Shown in pieces: positions 1-8,695 of a stretch of 64,000 nucleotides of DNA. Position numbers and translations under genes: made by a program. Numbering within the stretch: the first letter of the stretch is position 1; each line of letters begins with the position of its first letter. The notes beneath the pieces are model-generated. The model was not told the DNA's origin and made no database searches. It saw only the letters and a program-made list of their open reading frames with translations. The DNA is taken from positions 1-64,000 of the forward strand of contig NZ_CABWID010000024.1 of the NCBI RefSeq assembly GCF_902501965.1. The letters run 5' to 3'. Source of the DNA: Collinsella sp. AK_207A. GTDB taxonomy: Bacteria; Actinomycetota; Coriobacteriia; Coriobacteriales; Coriobacteriaceae.

Positions 1-2
1 TC

Positions 3-245
3 GCGCTTGAGCGGATGGGGATAGTCCAGTCCATGTCCCGCAAAGGAAACTGCCTCGACAATGCGAAGGCTGAAAACTTCTTCTCGATGGTCAAGACCGA
101 GCTTTACTACGATTGGAAGGGAGACGATCCCGACGTTTTCGAAAGGGATTTGGGAAAGCACATCGACTGGTACAACAACGTGCGCATCAAGAAGCGCCTA
201 GGCGGAAGCAGCCCGGTCGAGTACAGACGCGGCCGGGCCGCCTGA
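3..245 (+). CDS. IS3-family transposase OrfB, C-terminal end (partial)
   Basis: The frame is open from the left edge of the window, so only the last 80 codons are seen. The residues SMSRKGNCLDNAKAENFF followed by a Lys-Thr-Glu and later WYNNVRIKKRLGGSSPVEYR are the end of the DDE integrase core of IS3-family OrfB; the Glu of KAENFF is the usual third catalytic acid. Just downstream, at about 258-285, lies sequence that may be the right terminal end of the element. The other end and OrfA lie outside the window, so whether this copy is intact cannot be judged. It borders the lac locus and marks the left limit of an accessory region. Confidence 0.85.
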   Translation, partial: ALERMGIVQSMSRKGNCLDNAKAENFFSMVKTELYYDWKGDDPDVFERDLGKHIDWYNNVRIKKRLGGSSPVEYRRGRAA

Positions 246-301
246 TTCACTTCTTTTGATGTTCAGGAAACGGGGTCCTTTGCAGAAATGGGAGGCAGTT
301 C

Positions 302-320
302 AAAAAGCGGCAGGGCTTTT
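302..320 (-). terminator. Possible weak terminator downstream of lacF
   Basis: On the minus strand a 6-bp stem AAAAGC/GCTTTT with a 6-nt loop is followed by TTTTTG, about 30 nt past the lacF stop codon. The stem is short and AT-rich, so this is tentative. Confidence 0.35.
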
Positions 321-347
321 GGAAGGGAACCGGGTTGCGGAAAAGGG

Positions 348-686
348 TTAGGCGAGCTTGGCCTCGAGCTCGGCGATGCGCTTGTAGGCATCGATGGTAA
401 AGCGGACCTGCTTCTCCAGGATCATGGTGGTCATCAGAGTGTCCTGAGCGTGGGCCATGATGAAGGTCATCTCCATCTCGGCGCCGCCGGCCTCCTGCGA
501 AAGCAACTTGGTCTGCGTGTCGTGAGCGCCGATGAGCGCATCGCTGGCATCCTTGTGCAGCTGCTCGGCCTTCTCAAAATCGCCCACGCGGGCGGCATCG
601 AGCGCAGCGAGCAAGTCGGTCTGGGCGTCACCGGCGTATGCGACGATCTCGAATCCGACCATCGAGATTTCTTCTTTGGTTGCCAT
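348..686 (-). CDS. lacF: Lactose/cellobiose PTS EIIA component
   Basis: A 112-residue all-helical PTS EIIA of the lactose/cellobiose family, the usual length. It accepts phosphate from HPr and passes it to the EIIB domain of LacE in the cytoplasm. The segment FIMAHAQDTLMT contains the expected phospho-acceptor His (H79) and the trimer-centre Asp (D82). The opening residues EEISMVGFEIVAYAGDA resemble LacF closely. A GAAAGGAACG ribosome site lies just before the ATG. It is transcribed away from the LacI-type regulator, in the same direction. The 278 bp between the two genes contain no other gene and should carry the lacF promoter, but I could not pick one out. It belongs with lacG and lacE in the same locus. 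Confidence 0.88.
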   Translation of the reverse strand: MATKEEISMVGFEIVAYAGDAQTDLLAALDAARVGDFEKAEQLHKDASDALIGAHDTQTKLLSQEAGGAEMEMTFIMAHAQDTLMTTMILEKQVRFTIDAYKRIAELEAKLA

Positions 687-964
687 ATTGCGTTCCTTTC
701 ACGTATGAAGCAATGGAGAGCATCGCGTCCGGGCATGCGCGCTGCGCTCCGTAACCCTAAAATACTAACATTCAAACAAAAGAGAGCAATGCAAAACTTA
801 ATTTCGAGCTATCAACGGTCGTTATTCGTCCGTGAACGGGATTCAAACCACTTCGAACAATATCAAACAAATCGGCTGGTAACCCAAACAGACCTGCACG
901 CCAGCGAAGTTATCTCACCGCCTCCCTTATGTCAAAGCGAAGAGGAGAACACTGACTTCTATGA

Positions 965-1966
965 TTATGCCCGCAGGTCTTTCACGCTGGAACGCTCGAC
1001 CAGCACGCCCGAGACAAGCGTACGGCTTCTGGAGCTCGGGGCTTCCAGGCCCGCAACGACCTCGTTGAGCGCACGAACACCCAACTCACGGTGGCGATAC
1101 TTTACGGAGGTCAAAATCGAATTGGGAATCGTCTTGTAGAGTTCGTCGTCAAAGCCGATTATTGACACATCCTCCGGAACGCTCAACCCCTTGTTACGCA
1201 GGGCCATCATGATGCCGTTCGCCATACAATCATTAGCGGCCAGGACCGCCGTGCAATCAGGTTTATCGGCGAGTACAAGACCCGCGGCATATCCGCTGTC
1301 CGCACCCCAGTCACCCTGCAGAGGCTCAGGTGGCTCAATTCCCCTCGCCTCAAGCGCGCTCCTCCATCCCTTCAGGCGACATTGGCTTGAAAGAGACTCC
1401 TCCTTACCTGCAACGAAATAAACGTTTTGATGACCACGATCCAAAAAGTACTCGCACGCCATGCGCGCGCCGCCTTCCTGATCATCACTAACCGTAGAAC
1501 ATGTGGAATGCTCCATAGGTGTAATGATTACCGTCTTAAGGTCTTTAGGGGCCCTGAACGTATCGAAGTCATCAACCATCTGGCGCAAGTTAAAGATCAT
1601 TCCGTCAACAGGCAACCGTGACATCCTGCGCGCCGCATCGGCAAGGGTCATCTTCTCCCCCGCACGCTTCTTGATCATCGTGAGTGCAAACCCGCGCTCC
1701 TCGGCAGCGTCGGCGATGCCGTCAATCATGTCCACGGCGCCGCCCGACAAATGGAACATCACCACACCGATGCACCCGTAACGGCCCAATTTGAGTGAAC
1801 GCGCGGCAAAGTTGGCCCGGAACCCAAGCGCCTCCATGGCCGCATGAACCTTATCGCGCGTCGACTCGCGCACGTTATCGGGTTCATTGATCACCCTAGA
1901 CACCGTTTTGAGGGAAACACCTGCGGCAACCGCCACATCGTTCATTGAGACGTTTTTCTTGTCCAT
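965..1966 (-). CDS. LacI-family transcriptional regulator of the lac PTS locus
   Basis: A 333-residue LacI-family repressor. The N-terminal helix-turn-helix reads VSMNDVAVAAGVSLKTVSRV at residues 6-25, followed by the hinge and a periplasmic-binding-protein-like effector domain ending near LVSGVLVERSSV. I chose the ATG at 1966 because the open frame upstream adds 26 residues before the conserved HTH start. A perfect 30-bp palindrome with a TGACAACGTTGTCA core, typical of LacI-family operators, lies 155 bp upstream of this start, between this gene and the divergent EIIB-fragment/lacG unit. The likely target is therefore the lac genes, with a sugar phosphate or galactoside as inducer. The effector is inferred, not shown. 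Confidence 0.85.
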   Translation of the reverse strand: MDKKNVSMNDVAVAAGVSLKTVSRVINEPDNVRESTRDKVHAAMEALGFRANFAARSLKLGRYGCIGVVMFHLSGGAVDMIDGIADAAEERGFALTMIKKRAGEKMTLADAARRMSRLPVDGMIFNLRQMVDDFDTFRAPKDLKTVIITPMEHSTCSTVSDDQEGGARMACEYFLDRGHQNVYFVAGKEESLSSQCRLKGWRSALEARGIEPPEPLQGDWGADSGYAAGLVLADKPDCTAVLAANDCMANGIMMALRNKGLSVPEDVSIIGFDDELYKTIPNSILTSVKYRHRELGVRALNEVVAGLEAPSSRSRTLVSGVLVERSSVKDLRA

Positions 1967-2121
1967 CGTTGCCACTGCTTCTCCAGTCGGTTCTCTATCG
2001 ATTGTTCTTTGCGGTCTAGTAAACACTACCTGCTCATTTTTCAAATGTACCGTTTATCGGACAATACCAACCGTTCACCCGTAAAAACTTGTTGCCCTTC
2101 CCAAAGATTTCTAGGTTGTTG

Positions 2122-2151
2122 CTGCATAATGACAACGTTGTCATTATGCAG
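2122..2151. promoter_or_regulatory. Perfect 30-bp palindromic LacI-type operator
   Basis: Two 15-bp arms meet with no spacer. The centre reads TGACAACGTTGTCA, with the central CG and AACGTT half-sites typical of LacI-family operators. It sits between the divergently transcribed LacI-type gene (start 1966) and the EIIB fragment/lacG (2260 and 2506), so it could control either side or both. Confidence 0.8.
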
Positions 2152-2259
2152 TGCCTTCCCTAGCCGGAGGGTACCGGACAGTCCTGACCATCCATCAACG
2201 ACCAGTTCCATCCACATGCATCGCGCATCAAGTAGCAAAGGAGCTCTTTAGACGCCATC

Positions 2260-2436
2260 ATGGATCAGTACGATGTCATCGTGTTTGCCCCGCAGGCTCG
2301 TAGCTACTACGATGATATGAAGGTCGACACCGACCGCCGGGGCTTTAAGCTACTCGCCCCGCGCGACAAGGAAAACATCGACCTCACCCGCGATCCTGCC
2401 GGCGCCATCAAGTGGCTCCGCGAGAATCACGACTAA
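2260..2436 (+). pseudogene. Truncated lactose-PTS EIIB remnant
   Basis: This frame encodes 58 residues beginning MDQYDVIVFAPQARSYYDD and ending in a stop 69 bp before lacG. It aligns without gaps to the last 58-59 residues of the intact LacE at 4334-6028, with 36 identical positions. The membrane EIIC domain and the N-terminal part of EIIB with its phospho-cysteine are absent, so it cannot carry phosphate. An AAAGGAG lies 16-17 nt before the ATG, so it could still be translated. I read it as the 3' end of an older lacE that once sat directly upstream of lacG and was cut by a deletion. Translation as a small protein is possible but unsupported. Confidence 0.82.
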
Positions 2437-2505
2437 TCCCCCTGTGGTGCCCGAATCCCCGTTCGGGTACCTCCCCCTTTTCGTATCCCACAGAAAGGAT
2501 GACTC

Positions 2506-3927
2506 ATGAACAACCCCATGCAGTTCCCCGACGGCTTTGTGTTTGGCGGCGCCACCGCTGCTTACCAGGTTGAGGGCGAAACCCGTACGCACGGAAAGGG
2601 CAAAGTGCCCTGGGACGATTTCCTGGCAGCTCAGGGTCGCTTCTCTCCCGACCCCGCAAGCGATTTCTACAACAAATATCCGGTCGATATCGACCTGTGC
2701 CAGCGCTTCGGCATCAACGGTATCCGCGTCTCCATCGCTTGGAGCCGCATCTTCCCCAACGGCACTGGCGAGATCAACCCCGAGGGCGTCGCCTTCTATC
2801 ACGAGCTTTTTGCCACCTGCAACAAAGCCGGCGTTATCCCCTATGTCACGCTCGATCACTTTGATACGCCCGAGGCCTTCTACCAGGACGGTGGCGAGGG
2901 CTTCCTGACGCGCGCGACGATCGACGCCTTTGTGGAATACGCCAAGTTCTGCTTTGCCGAATTCACCGAGGTCAAGCACTGGTTTACCTTTAACGAGATT
3001 CCCGCGACAGCCGAGGGCAGCTTTATTGTCGGCAACTGGCCGCACGGCGAGAAGTATCGCCTGGACAAGGCCTTCCAGCTCATGCACAACATGATGGTTG
3101 CCCACGCCAAGGCCGTCGTCGCCTTCCATGATGGCGGCTTTGAGGGCGAGATAGGCATCGTCCAGAATCTGGAGCCCAAGTATCCCCTCGATCCCAACAG
3201 CGCCGCCGACTGCGAGGCCGCTCGCATGGCCGACGTCATCAACAACCGTTGGGTACTCGACGCCACGTTCCGCGGCCACTATGCAGCCGATACCATGGAA
3301 GCCGCGACCAAGCTGGCCCATATCGCCGGCGGCGAGCTCGATGTTCGCGACGAGGACATCACCGCGCTGTCCGCTGCGCTCCCCTACAACGATTGCCTGG
3401 GCGTCAACACCTACAAGTGCCAGTTCCTGCGTGCCGCCGAGGGCGAAAACGACATCAACCACAACGGCACCGGCGACAAGGGTTCCTCGCGTTGGTTCCT
3501 CAAGGGCGTTGGCGAGGCATGCGTGCGCCCGGGCGTTCCCACCACCGATTGGGACTGGATCATCTATCCCGAGGGCCTGTACGACCTGCTGCTGCGCATT
3601 AAAAACGATTACCCCAACTACAAGAAGATCTACATCACCGAAAACGGCATGGGCTATAAGGACGACTTCGAGGACGGTTTTATCGACGACGCTCCCCGTA
3701 TCGACTACATGCGTCAGCATCTCGCGTGGATCCTCAAGGCGATCGACGGCGGCGTGAACGTTGACGGCTACTTTGTGTGGTCGTTGCAGGATCAGTTCTC
3801 CTGGACCAACGGCTACAACAAGCGCTACGGCCTGTTCTACATCGACTTTGAGACCCAGGAGCGCTATCCCAAGGCAAGCGCGTACTGGTACAAGAACGTC
3901 GCGGAGACCGGCCTGCTCATGGCCTAG
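2506..3927 (+). CDS. lacG: 6-phospho-beta-galactosidase, GH1
   Basis: A 473-residue GH1 enzyme that cleaves lactose 6-phosphate delivered by the lac PTS into galactose 6-phosphate and glucose. It resembles staphylococcal LacG along its whole length, for example FVFGGATAAYQVEG near the start, HHNMMVAHA-like residues mid-protein and FETQERYPK near the end. The catalytic acid/base is E164 in TFNEI and the nucleophile is E379 in ITENG. The phosphate-binding set Ser432, Lys439 and Tyr441 in SWTNGYNKRYG matches the LacG signature rather than plain beta-glucosidases. An AGAAAGGATG ribosome site precedes the ATG. It probably shares a transcript with the EIIB remnant under the palindromic operator. 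Confidence 0.92.
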   Translation: MNNPMQFPDGFVFGGATAAYQVEGETRTHGKGKVPWDDFLAAQGRFSPDPASDFYNKYPVDIDLCQRFGINGIRVSIAWSRIFPNGTGEINPEGVAFYHELFATCNKAGVIPYVTLDHFDTPEAFYQDGGEGFLTRATIDAFVEYAKFCFAEFTEVKHWFTFNEIPATAEGSFIVGNWPHGEKYRLDKAFQLMHNMMVAHAKAVVAFHDGGFEGEIGIVQNLEPKYPLDPNSAADCEAARMADVINNRWVLDATFRGHYAADTMEAATKLAHIAGGELDVRDEDITALSAALPYNDCLGVNTYKCQFLRAAEGENDINHNGTGDKGSSRWFLKGVGEACVRPGVPTTDWDWIIYPEGLYDLLLRIKNDYPNYKKIYITENGMGYKDDFEDGFIDDAPRIDYMRQHLAWILKAIDGGVNVDGYFVWSLQDQFSWTNGYNKRYGLFYIDFETQERYPKASAYWYKNVAETGLLMA

Positions 3928-3948
3928 TTTCAGCCGCATACCCCTGTC

Positions 3949-3995
3949 GGCCGCATGCGAATCCCTCACGGGCTCGCATGCGGCCTGTTTGTTTT
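3949..3995 (+). terminator. Rho-independent terminator after lacG
   Basis: A perfect 12-bp stem GGCCGCATGCGA/TCGCATGCGGCC with a 13-nt loop is followed by TGTTTGTTTT, 21 nt after the lacG stop. Confidence 0.88.
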
Positions 3996-4333
3996 GGATC
4001 AATGCGTTAAGAGGGCACATCTTGATCAACAAGCTCTTTGATGCATGCGCCGCGAGCAAATCAGGCTCTATCTTCGTGAGATTTGGCAAGGGCGAGTCAA
4101 CGTCCCGCTCGGCGCCAAAGGAAGCAGAGTCATTTGCATCGTCGACCTAGCGGAAATGACCTTTGGTCACATAGATGGAAGGCAGTTTGTAGGTGACTCG
4201 GAGAGCGACAGTACGCTCTCACGACGGTTGCGTTCATTGCTGCAATGAGACACTCAATGCAGCATGGCCCCGCAGCTCAATGAACTGCGGGACCATGTCA
4301 TACACCGACGAATAAACGACGAATGATAATCTA
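3996..4333. other. Gene-free stretch between lacG and lacE, with a lacE-side hairpin
   Basis: I see no convincing gene here. An inverted repeat at 4263-4297 (CATGG-CCCGCAG arms, one mismatch) lies about 35 bp past the lacE stop. It could end lacE transcription on the minus strand, but no T-run follows it. A 67-codon open frame at 4045-4248 matches no family I know and lacks a ribosome site. Confidence 0.5.
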
Positions 4334-6028
4334 TTATTTGGCCAGTTCCTGAACGATCCAGTCGATTGCGCCTTCTGGATCGTTGGTAAGGTCGATATAC
4401 TGCTTGCCCTTTGTGGTGAGCAGTTTAATTCCAAGACGATCGGTATCGGCCTTCATAGCGTCATAGTACATGCGTGCCTGGGGCGCAAGAACGATCACGT
4501 TGTACTGGTCCATTGTCTCATAGTGGCTTCCGTACGCACCGGACTGAGAAACCAGGTCAATACCCTTAGCAGCGGCGCCTTCGCGAAGAGCATTTGCCAA
4601 AAGAGTTGACGTGCCGGCACCCTGGCAAAGCACAAGCACGCGGATCTGCTCCACCTTGCTCTTTACCGCCTCGAGAGCCTTTTCGGCGTTTTCTTGTGCG
4701 GCGATAGCATCTGCATCCGAAGTTCCCGCAGCCTCCTTTGCAGACTCTTCCAAACAAAGCTGATGGTCGTACGCCTTACAGAACGGATAGTAAATTACAA
4801 AGTCAACGACCAACAGCACTGCAATCAATACGAGAGAACGTGGATCGAGACCCGTGGTGAGAAACGCACCGATTGGGCCGGGAAGCGCCCACGGCATGGT
4901 ATACATGGGGGCGTTCATTCCAATTACGTCAATGAAGAACTTACCGATTATGGCGTTAACCATAGGAGCCGCGAGGAAGGGCACGAACATATAGGGATTG
5001 AGAACGATCGGCAAACCGAAGAGAACGGGCTCGTTAACTCCAAAAATCACCGGGATAATCGATGCCTTGCCCATGGCTTTAAGCTGCTTGGAACGCATAA
5101 GCATGATCAGGATAATAGGAACGATGAACGTGCAGCCCGAACCGCCCAAACCACCGATGAAGCTTGTAAAGTCCTGCGTGAGAGCAATTGACGGGTGTCC
5201 ACCTGCTTGGAAAACCTCAAGATTGGTAACGGTATTGCCGTAGAGCGCTGCATTGATCGGACTCATGACAACCGAAGCACCGTGAATACCCATAAATTGG
5301 AAAAGTGCGACCGCGCCTTCGATAAGCGCCATGCCCGGATAGGTGTCGACCGCGGAGAACAGCGGCGAGATGAGAGCGGATACCAAATTAGCGAACGGCA
5401 CAGCAAGCAGCGTACGGCTCGCGAGATCGATAACGGCGCACGCAAGGATTGAAAACCCAAACGCAAAGATATCGCGAAAACTCTGCGCAATAGCGCCAGG
5501 GACCTCTTTGGGGAGCTTGATCGTCACATTATGGCTAATGCACACCTTGTAGATATTAACGGTCAAGAATGCAGACACGAACGCAGAGAGAAAACCCTTG
5601 GTTCCCATATAACCGGTTTCAAAAACAGATGTATCTGCTCCGCCAATCGAGACAACATCGTTCGTCACCGATAACAGGAACATGCCGCACATGGCGCAAA
5701 CCATACACGAGGTAGGATTGAGAGATTTACCCGAAGGCATGCGGCGGTTCATCGATATGGCAAGTGAGCTCGCCGTGGTGCCGGCGACCATAATGCCAAG
5801 AAGCCCCATCGTATATGCATAGATTTTATTAAAGAAGTCCAGCACCTCAGACGGAAGCGTGATGCCTACATATGCAGGGAGCGTCGAAAGAAGAAGGAAC
5901 AGGCTCGAGAACAGCACAATTGGCATGTTCGAGAGAAAGCCATCCTTAATCGCCACCAGATAAATGTTCTTTGAGATTTTGTCAAAGAAGGCCTGGTGTT
6001 TTTCTAGGAATTTGACGATAGCATCCAT
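4334..6028 (-). CDS. lacE: Lactose-specific PTS EIICB permease
   Basis: A 564-residue membrane permease that imports and phosphorylates lactose, close to the 570 residues usual for LacE. The N-terminal EIIC domain begins with the family-like FFDKISKNIYLVAIKDGF and spans the membrane repeatedly; MGIHGAS and FGVNEPVLFG are conserved sugar-channel segments. After a linker near residue 440 comes EIIB, with the phospho-cysteine C468 in VLVLCQGAGTS. I start at 6028 because AAGGGA lies just upstream and LacE homology begins there; the open frame extends 46 residues further. It faces away from the neighbouring PEP-mutase-like gene across a 355-bp control region, and works with lacF and lacG. Confidence 0.9.
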   Translation of the reverse strand: MDAIVKFLEKHQAFFDKISKNIYLVAIKDGFLSNMPIVLFSSLFLLLSTLPAYVGITLPSEVLDFFNKIYAYTMGLLGIMVAGTTASSLAISMNRRMPSGKSLNPTSCMVCAMCGMFLLSVTNDVVSIGGADTSVFETGYMGTKGFLSAFVSAFLTVNIYKVCISHNVTIKLPKEVPGAIAQSFRDIFAFGFSILACAVIDLASRTLLAVPFANLVSALISPLFSAVDTYPGMALIEGAVALFQFMGIHGASVVMSPINAALYGNTVTNLEVFQAGGHPSIALTQDFTSFIGGLGGSGCTFIVPIILIMLMRSKQLKAMGKASIIPVIFGVNEPVLFGLPIVLNPYMFVPFLAAPMVNAIIGKFFIDVIGMNAPMYTMPWALPGPIGAFLTTGLDPRSLVLIAVLLVVDFVIYYPFCKAYDHQLCLEESAKEAAGTSDADAIAAQENAEKALEAVKSKVEQIRVLVLCQGAGTSTLLANALREGAAAKGIDLVSQSGAYGSHYETMDQYNVIVLAPQARMYYDAMKADTDRLGIKLLTTKGKQYIDLTNDPEGAIDWIVQELAK

Positions 6029-6282
6029 AGCACATCCCTTCATGATTTCCTGGCACGCAACGATTAATCCGGACTCAACCGCCGTCATCCCAGTTTGTAT
6101 CCACCTATGTACGTGAATACGTTCCGCGCGAAATGTAATATCATTTGCGCGATTTGTCATAACCAATTTTTTTTCCGCTTTGTCGACATGTCAAGATTTA
6201 GATTATTAATTCGGTGAACGGCAGTTTCTAAATAGTATATTTGCCCAGTTCATGGCTATTTTTTCTGAGCAGAAGATCACGT

Positions 6283-6335
6283 TTGTAACCGTTTACCGAT
6301 TGGATATAACATGTTGAATAAATTGTTGTAACAAT
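6283..6335 (+). promoter_or_regulatory. Promoter and dyad upstream of the PEP-mutase-like gene
   Basis: TTGTAA (6283-6288) and TATAAC (6305-6310) are 16 bp apart and oriented towards the gene at 6384. A 14-bp dyad ATTGTTGTAACAAT at 6322-6335 lies just downstream, where a repressor such as the GntR protein encoded at 7378 could act. The rest of the 355-bp gap to lacE shows no gene. Confidence 0.55.
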
Positions 6336-6383
6336 ATTAGAGACAATGTCACAATCCTGTCACTCTAGTCAAAGGAAGTAACA

Positions 6384-7304
6384 ATGCCCAAACGATTGCT
6401 GAACATGTCCGCATCCGATTTTGCCGCCACGTCACCCATGGATCTAAAGCAGGCGATTCTGGCTTCCGAGGGACGTACCATCATGGCGGAAAACGTACCC
6501 TCTTCCCAATTTCTCGGCGGCGTTACTAATGCAGAAATCGAACGTGCCGCAGGTGCCGACCTTCTTCTGTTTAACGCGCTCGATGTGTTCAATCCAGTGA
6601 TTGCCGGCATTCCAGATGATCTCAATGAAAACCCGGTCACGTGGGTGAAGAGAGCATGCGGAAGGCCCATTGGCGTCAATTTGGAACCAGTTGATAACAA
6701 GGCAGAGATGTCTGAATCCCGTACGGAAATCCCCATGGGTCGTCGCGTCTCTCCTAAGACCTTAGAAAAGGCTAACGAACTCGGATTTGATTTTATCTGC
6801 CTGACGGGCAACCCTGGAACTGGCGTCTCCAACGATGCAATCGCCCATTCGATCAAACTCTCCAAAGAGCATTTCAATGGCCTTATCATAGCCGGAAAAA
6901 TGCATGGAGCGGGCGTTGCGGAACCTGTCATGACGCTCGAAATAGCGCGCAAGTTTGTTGACCTCGGCGTCGATATCCTTCTCGTGCCAGCCCCCTACAC
7001 TGTCCCCTGCTTCCAAGAAACAGACCTACGCGCCATCGTAGACTTTGTACGGTCCCACAATGCAGGCAAGTCAATTGAAGAGAAGGTTCTCGTCATGGCG
7101 GCGAACGGGACGAGTCAAGACTCCTGCGACAGCGAGACCATTAAGAAAATAGGCCTTGCAGCAAAAGCAGCCGGTGCAGACCTCCAACATATCGGAGACT
7201 CCATGAACGGTATTTGCCTGCCCCAGAACGTCTTCGCGCTCGGACAAGCCATTCGTGGCTACAGGCATCAGATCGTCATGCTGAGCCGCTCTGTGATACG
7301 TTAA
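6384..7304 (+). CDS. PEP-mutase-like TIM-barrel protein of unknown substrate
   Basis: A 306-residue cytoplasmic protein with no signal or membrane segment. Segments such as [35 protein letters not shown] and [18 protein letters not shown] look like strands and loops of a TIM barrel. They recall proteins annotated as PEP phosphonomutase-like that lie beside PTS genes in low-GC bacteria. An AAAGGAAG ribosome site precedes the ATG. The GntR regulator follows 73 bp later in the same direction, and lacE diverges upstream, so a role in handling a PTS-derived sugar phosphate is plausible. The family assignment rests on memory of similar sequences and the reaction is unknown. Confidence 0.5.
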   Translation: MPKRLLNMSASDFAATSPMDLKQAILASEGRTIMAENVPSSQFLGGVTNAEIERAAGADLLLFNALDVFNPVIAGIPDDLNENPVTWVKRACGRPIGVNLEPVDNKAEMSESRTEIPMGRRVSPKTLEKANELGFDFICLTGNPGTGVSNDAIAHSIKLSKEHFNGLIIAGKMHGAGVAEPVMTLEIARKFVDLGVDILLVPAPYTVPCFQETDLRAIVDFVRSHNAGKSIEEKVLVMAANGTSQDSCDSETIKKIGLAAKAAGADLQHIGDSMNGICLPQNVFALGQAIRGYRHQIVMLSRSVIR

Positions 7305-7377
7305 GGTTGTTGCGCCCAGGCTATATCTTGACCCAAGGCAACCATCAGATACCACCAACATGCAATCTGAGGCTCCA

Positions 7378-8097
7378 ATGCTCGATACACACGAAAAACG
7401 GCCACTCTATTTACAGCTCACCGACGCGCTGCTCAAGCAGATCGTCGATGTATACCAAGCAGACGATAAACTTCCAACAGAAATGGAACTCTGCGACGAA
7501 TACGCCGTAAGCAGAACGACCGTTCGACTTGCAATGAGTGAACTGGAGCGCCGCGGTAGTATCTATCGAATCCAAGGTAAGGGGTCATTTGTTGCACCAA
7601 AACGCGTTGGTGGGCTCAATTCACTTTTAGACTTTGACTTTGCAAGCCATTGCGATGGTGTTGATCCGGATACCGTCACGAAACATTTCGGCGGTCTCAC
7701 ATCAGGTCGTTCAATTTCCGTAATGATGCTCCAACATTTTGGATGCCAAAGTCGCGATGAGATTCAGCGTCTTGAATTGACCTACGAACTTGAAGGCAGC
7801 TTCATAGCCGCCGATACGTTCTTTATTTCGAAGTCGCACGTTCCGAATAATCAGTTAGATTTTCAGGCATTTTGTAGAATCATGGATGACTTGTCCGAGT
7901 CTATCCAATCTGTTCGAGAGAGTTATAGAGCACGTCAGCTTAGCGATTCCGAAGCCAGCAATTATGGTGTTGCAAAACTTCCAGCACTCGAGTTAACTCA
8001 TTATGCTTACAACTCCGGCGGCAAACTAATTGCGATAGTCTGCCGCACCGTCTTAACTGGACGAATCCCTTATCAGAACTACTTTTTCAAGTCCTGA
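7378..8097 (+). CDS. GntR-family (HutC/UTRA-type) transcriptional regulator
   Basis: A 239-residue regulator. Residues 1-70 form a GntR winged helix, with [15 protein letters not shown] and [23 protein letters not shown] followed by the wing [12 protein letters not shown]. The C-terminal half has the UTRA-type effector fold seen in regulators of PTS sugars. I prefer the ATG at 7378, which has TGAGG 5 nt upstream, over the in-frame ATG at 7360 that lacks a ribosome site. It lies just downstream of the PEP-mutase-like gene and probably shares its transcript. The dyads near 6322 are candidate binding sites for feedback control. Base composition here is visibly less GC-rich than the surrounding core genes, in keeping with acquired DNA. 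Confidence 0.85.
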   Translation: MLDTHEKRPLYLQLTDALLKQIVDVYQADDKLPTEMELCDEYAVSRTTVRLAMSELERRGSIYRIQGKGSFVAPKRVGGLNSLLDFDFASHCDGVDPDTVTKHFGGLTSGRSISVMMLQHFGCQSRDEIQRLELTYELEGSFIAADTFFISKSHVPNNQLDFQAFCRIMDDLSESIQSVRESYRARQLSDSEASNYGVAKLPALELTHYAYNSGGKLIAIVCRTVLTGRIPYQNYFFKS

Positions 8098-8110
8098 TGT
8101 TCTTTTTCTC

Positions 8111-8205
8111 TTGTCTCGATCTGTAACACGTAGCCGTATTTTAAGCACAGTTACAGATCGAGACAAACAGGGTAGATCCGGCCGAATTGTCTCAATCTGT
8201 AACAC
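8111..8205. repeat. Three copies of an IS terminal repeat
   Basis: TTGTCTCGATCTGTAAC occurs at 8111-8127, in inverted form at 8150-8166, and again in direct orientation with one change at 8187-8203. The third copy abuts the decayed transposase, as an IS end should. The first two form a 17-bp inverted repeat with a 22-nt loop just after the GntR stop. I read them as leftover ends of overlapping or tandem IS3-type insertions. Confidence 0.7.
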
Positions 8206-8553
8206 TAAGACCGGTTTTCGACGTCCAGTTGCAAACTAGGTAGCCATCCAGCATCTCCATGAACCCCTCGATGCTGACACCGTGCCAGTCTCTTCCGTAG
8301 AAGAACTCTCTTTTGCATCTGCCGAAGAATCCCTTGCGCCTTTGGTTGTCCGGCGAGCGCCCCTTCCTCGACATCGACCGCATGATCCCGCGCTCGTCGC
8401 ATATCCCGATCCACCCCGGCCAGCGTTAAGGCCTCCGCAGTCACTGTACCCGCGAGGATGCTCACCCTCCTTGAGCTGAGCGCATGCCTGCCTCAGGGAC
8501 GAGTTTGCGAGCTCGGCGTCGGGCGATGTGCCGATCTCAGTTGCCTCCACTCA
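8205..8553 (-). pseudogene. Decayed IS3-family transposase fragment
   Basis: On the minus strand, IS3 OrfB-like peptides appear in two frames. First comes TSPDAELANSSLRQACAQL with a degraded HSDRG-like segment. Then, after a frameshift near 8435, WPGWIGICDERGIMRSMSRK continues into GFFGRCKREFFYGRDW and EMLDGYLV. The N-terminal half of the transposase is missing, and the C terminus is cut short by the terminal-repeat sequence at 8187-8205. It cannot encode an active transposase. It differs from the IS3-type copy at the left edge of the window. Confidence 0.82.
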
Positions 8554-8613
8554 TCACTGGCGCTAAACTCACGTTCATCAACATATTGGCTTTGCCCCCG
8601 GGTAAAGCATGCG

Positions 8614-8680
8614 AGCACGCATACGTGCCGACACCGTAAGGGCTTTGAAGGTGGTCGGCAGGTATGTGTGCTTTTTCTTT
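8614..8680 (+). terminator. Long hairpin plus T-run in the leader of the B3/4-domain gene
   Basis: Arms 8614-8635 and 8650-8672 pair along about 20 bp with a few mismatches, closed by a 14-nt loop and followed by TTTTTCTTTT. The structure ends only 2 nt before the AAAGGAG of the gene at 8696. The nearest upstream plus-strand gene ends 500 bp away, so this looks more like an attenuator of the downstream gene than a terminator of the upstream one. Confidence 0.65.
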
Positions 8681-8695
8681 TGAAAGGAGAACGTT

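Noticed and set aside
288-1139. A plus-strand gene across lacF
   Set aside because: It is an antisense frame of lacF and of the lacF upstream region; the minus-strand product is a full EIIA.
4045-4248. A 67-residue protein between lacG and lacE
   Set aside because: No ribosome site, no family resemblance and no coupling to a neighbour.
8614-8680. T-box riboswitch before the B3/4-domain gene
   Set aside because: The conserved T-box sequence and a specifier loop are absent; only a terminator-like hairpin is seen.
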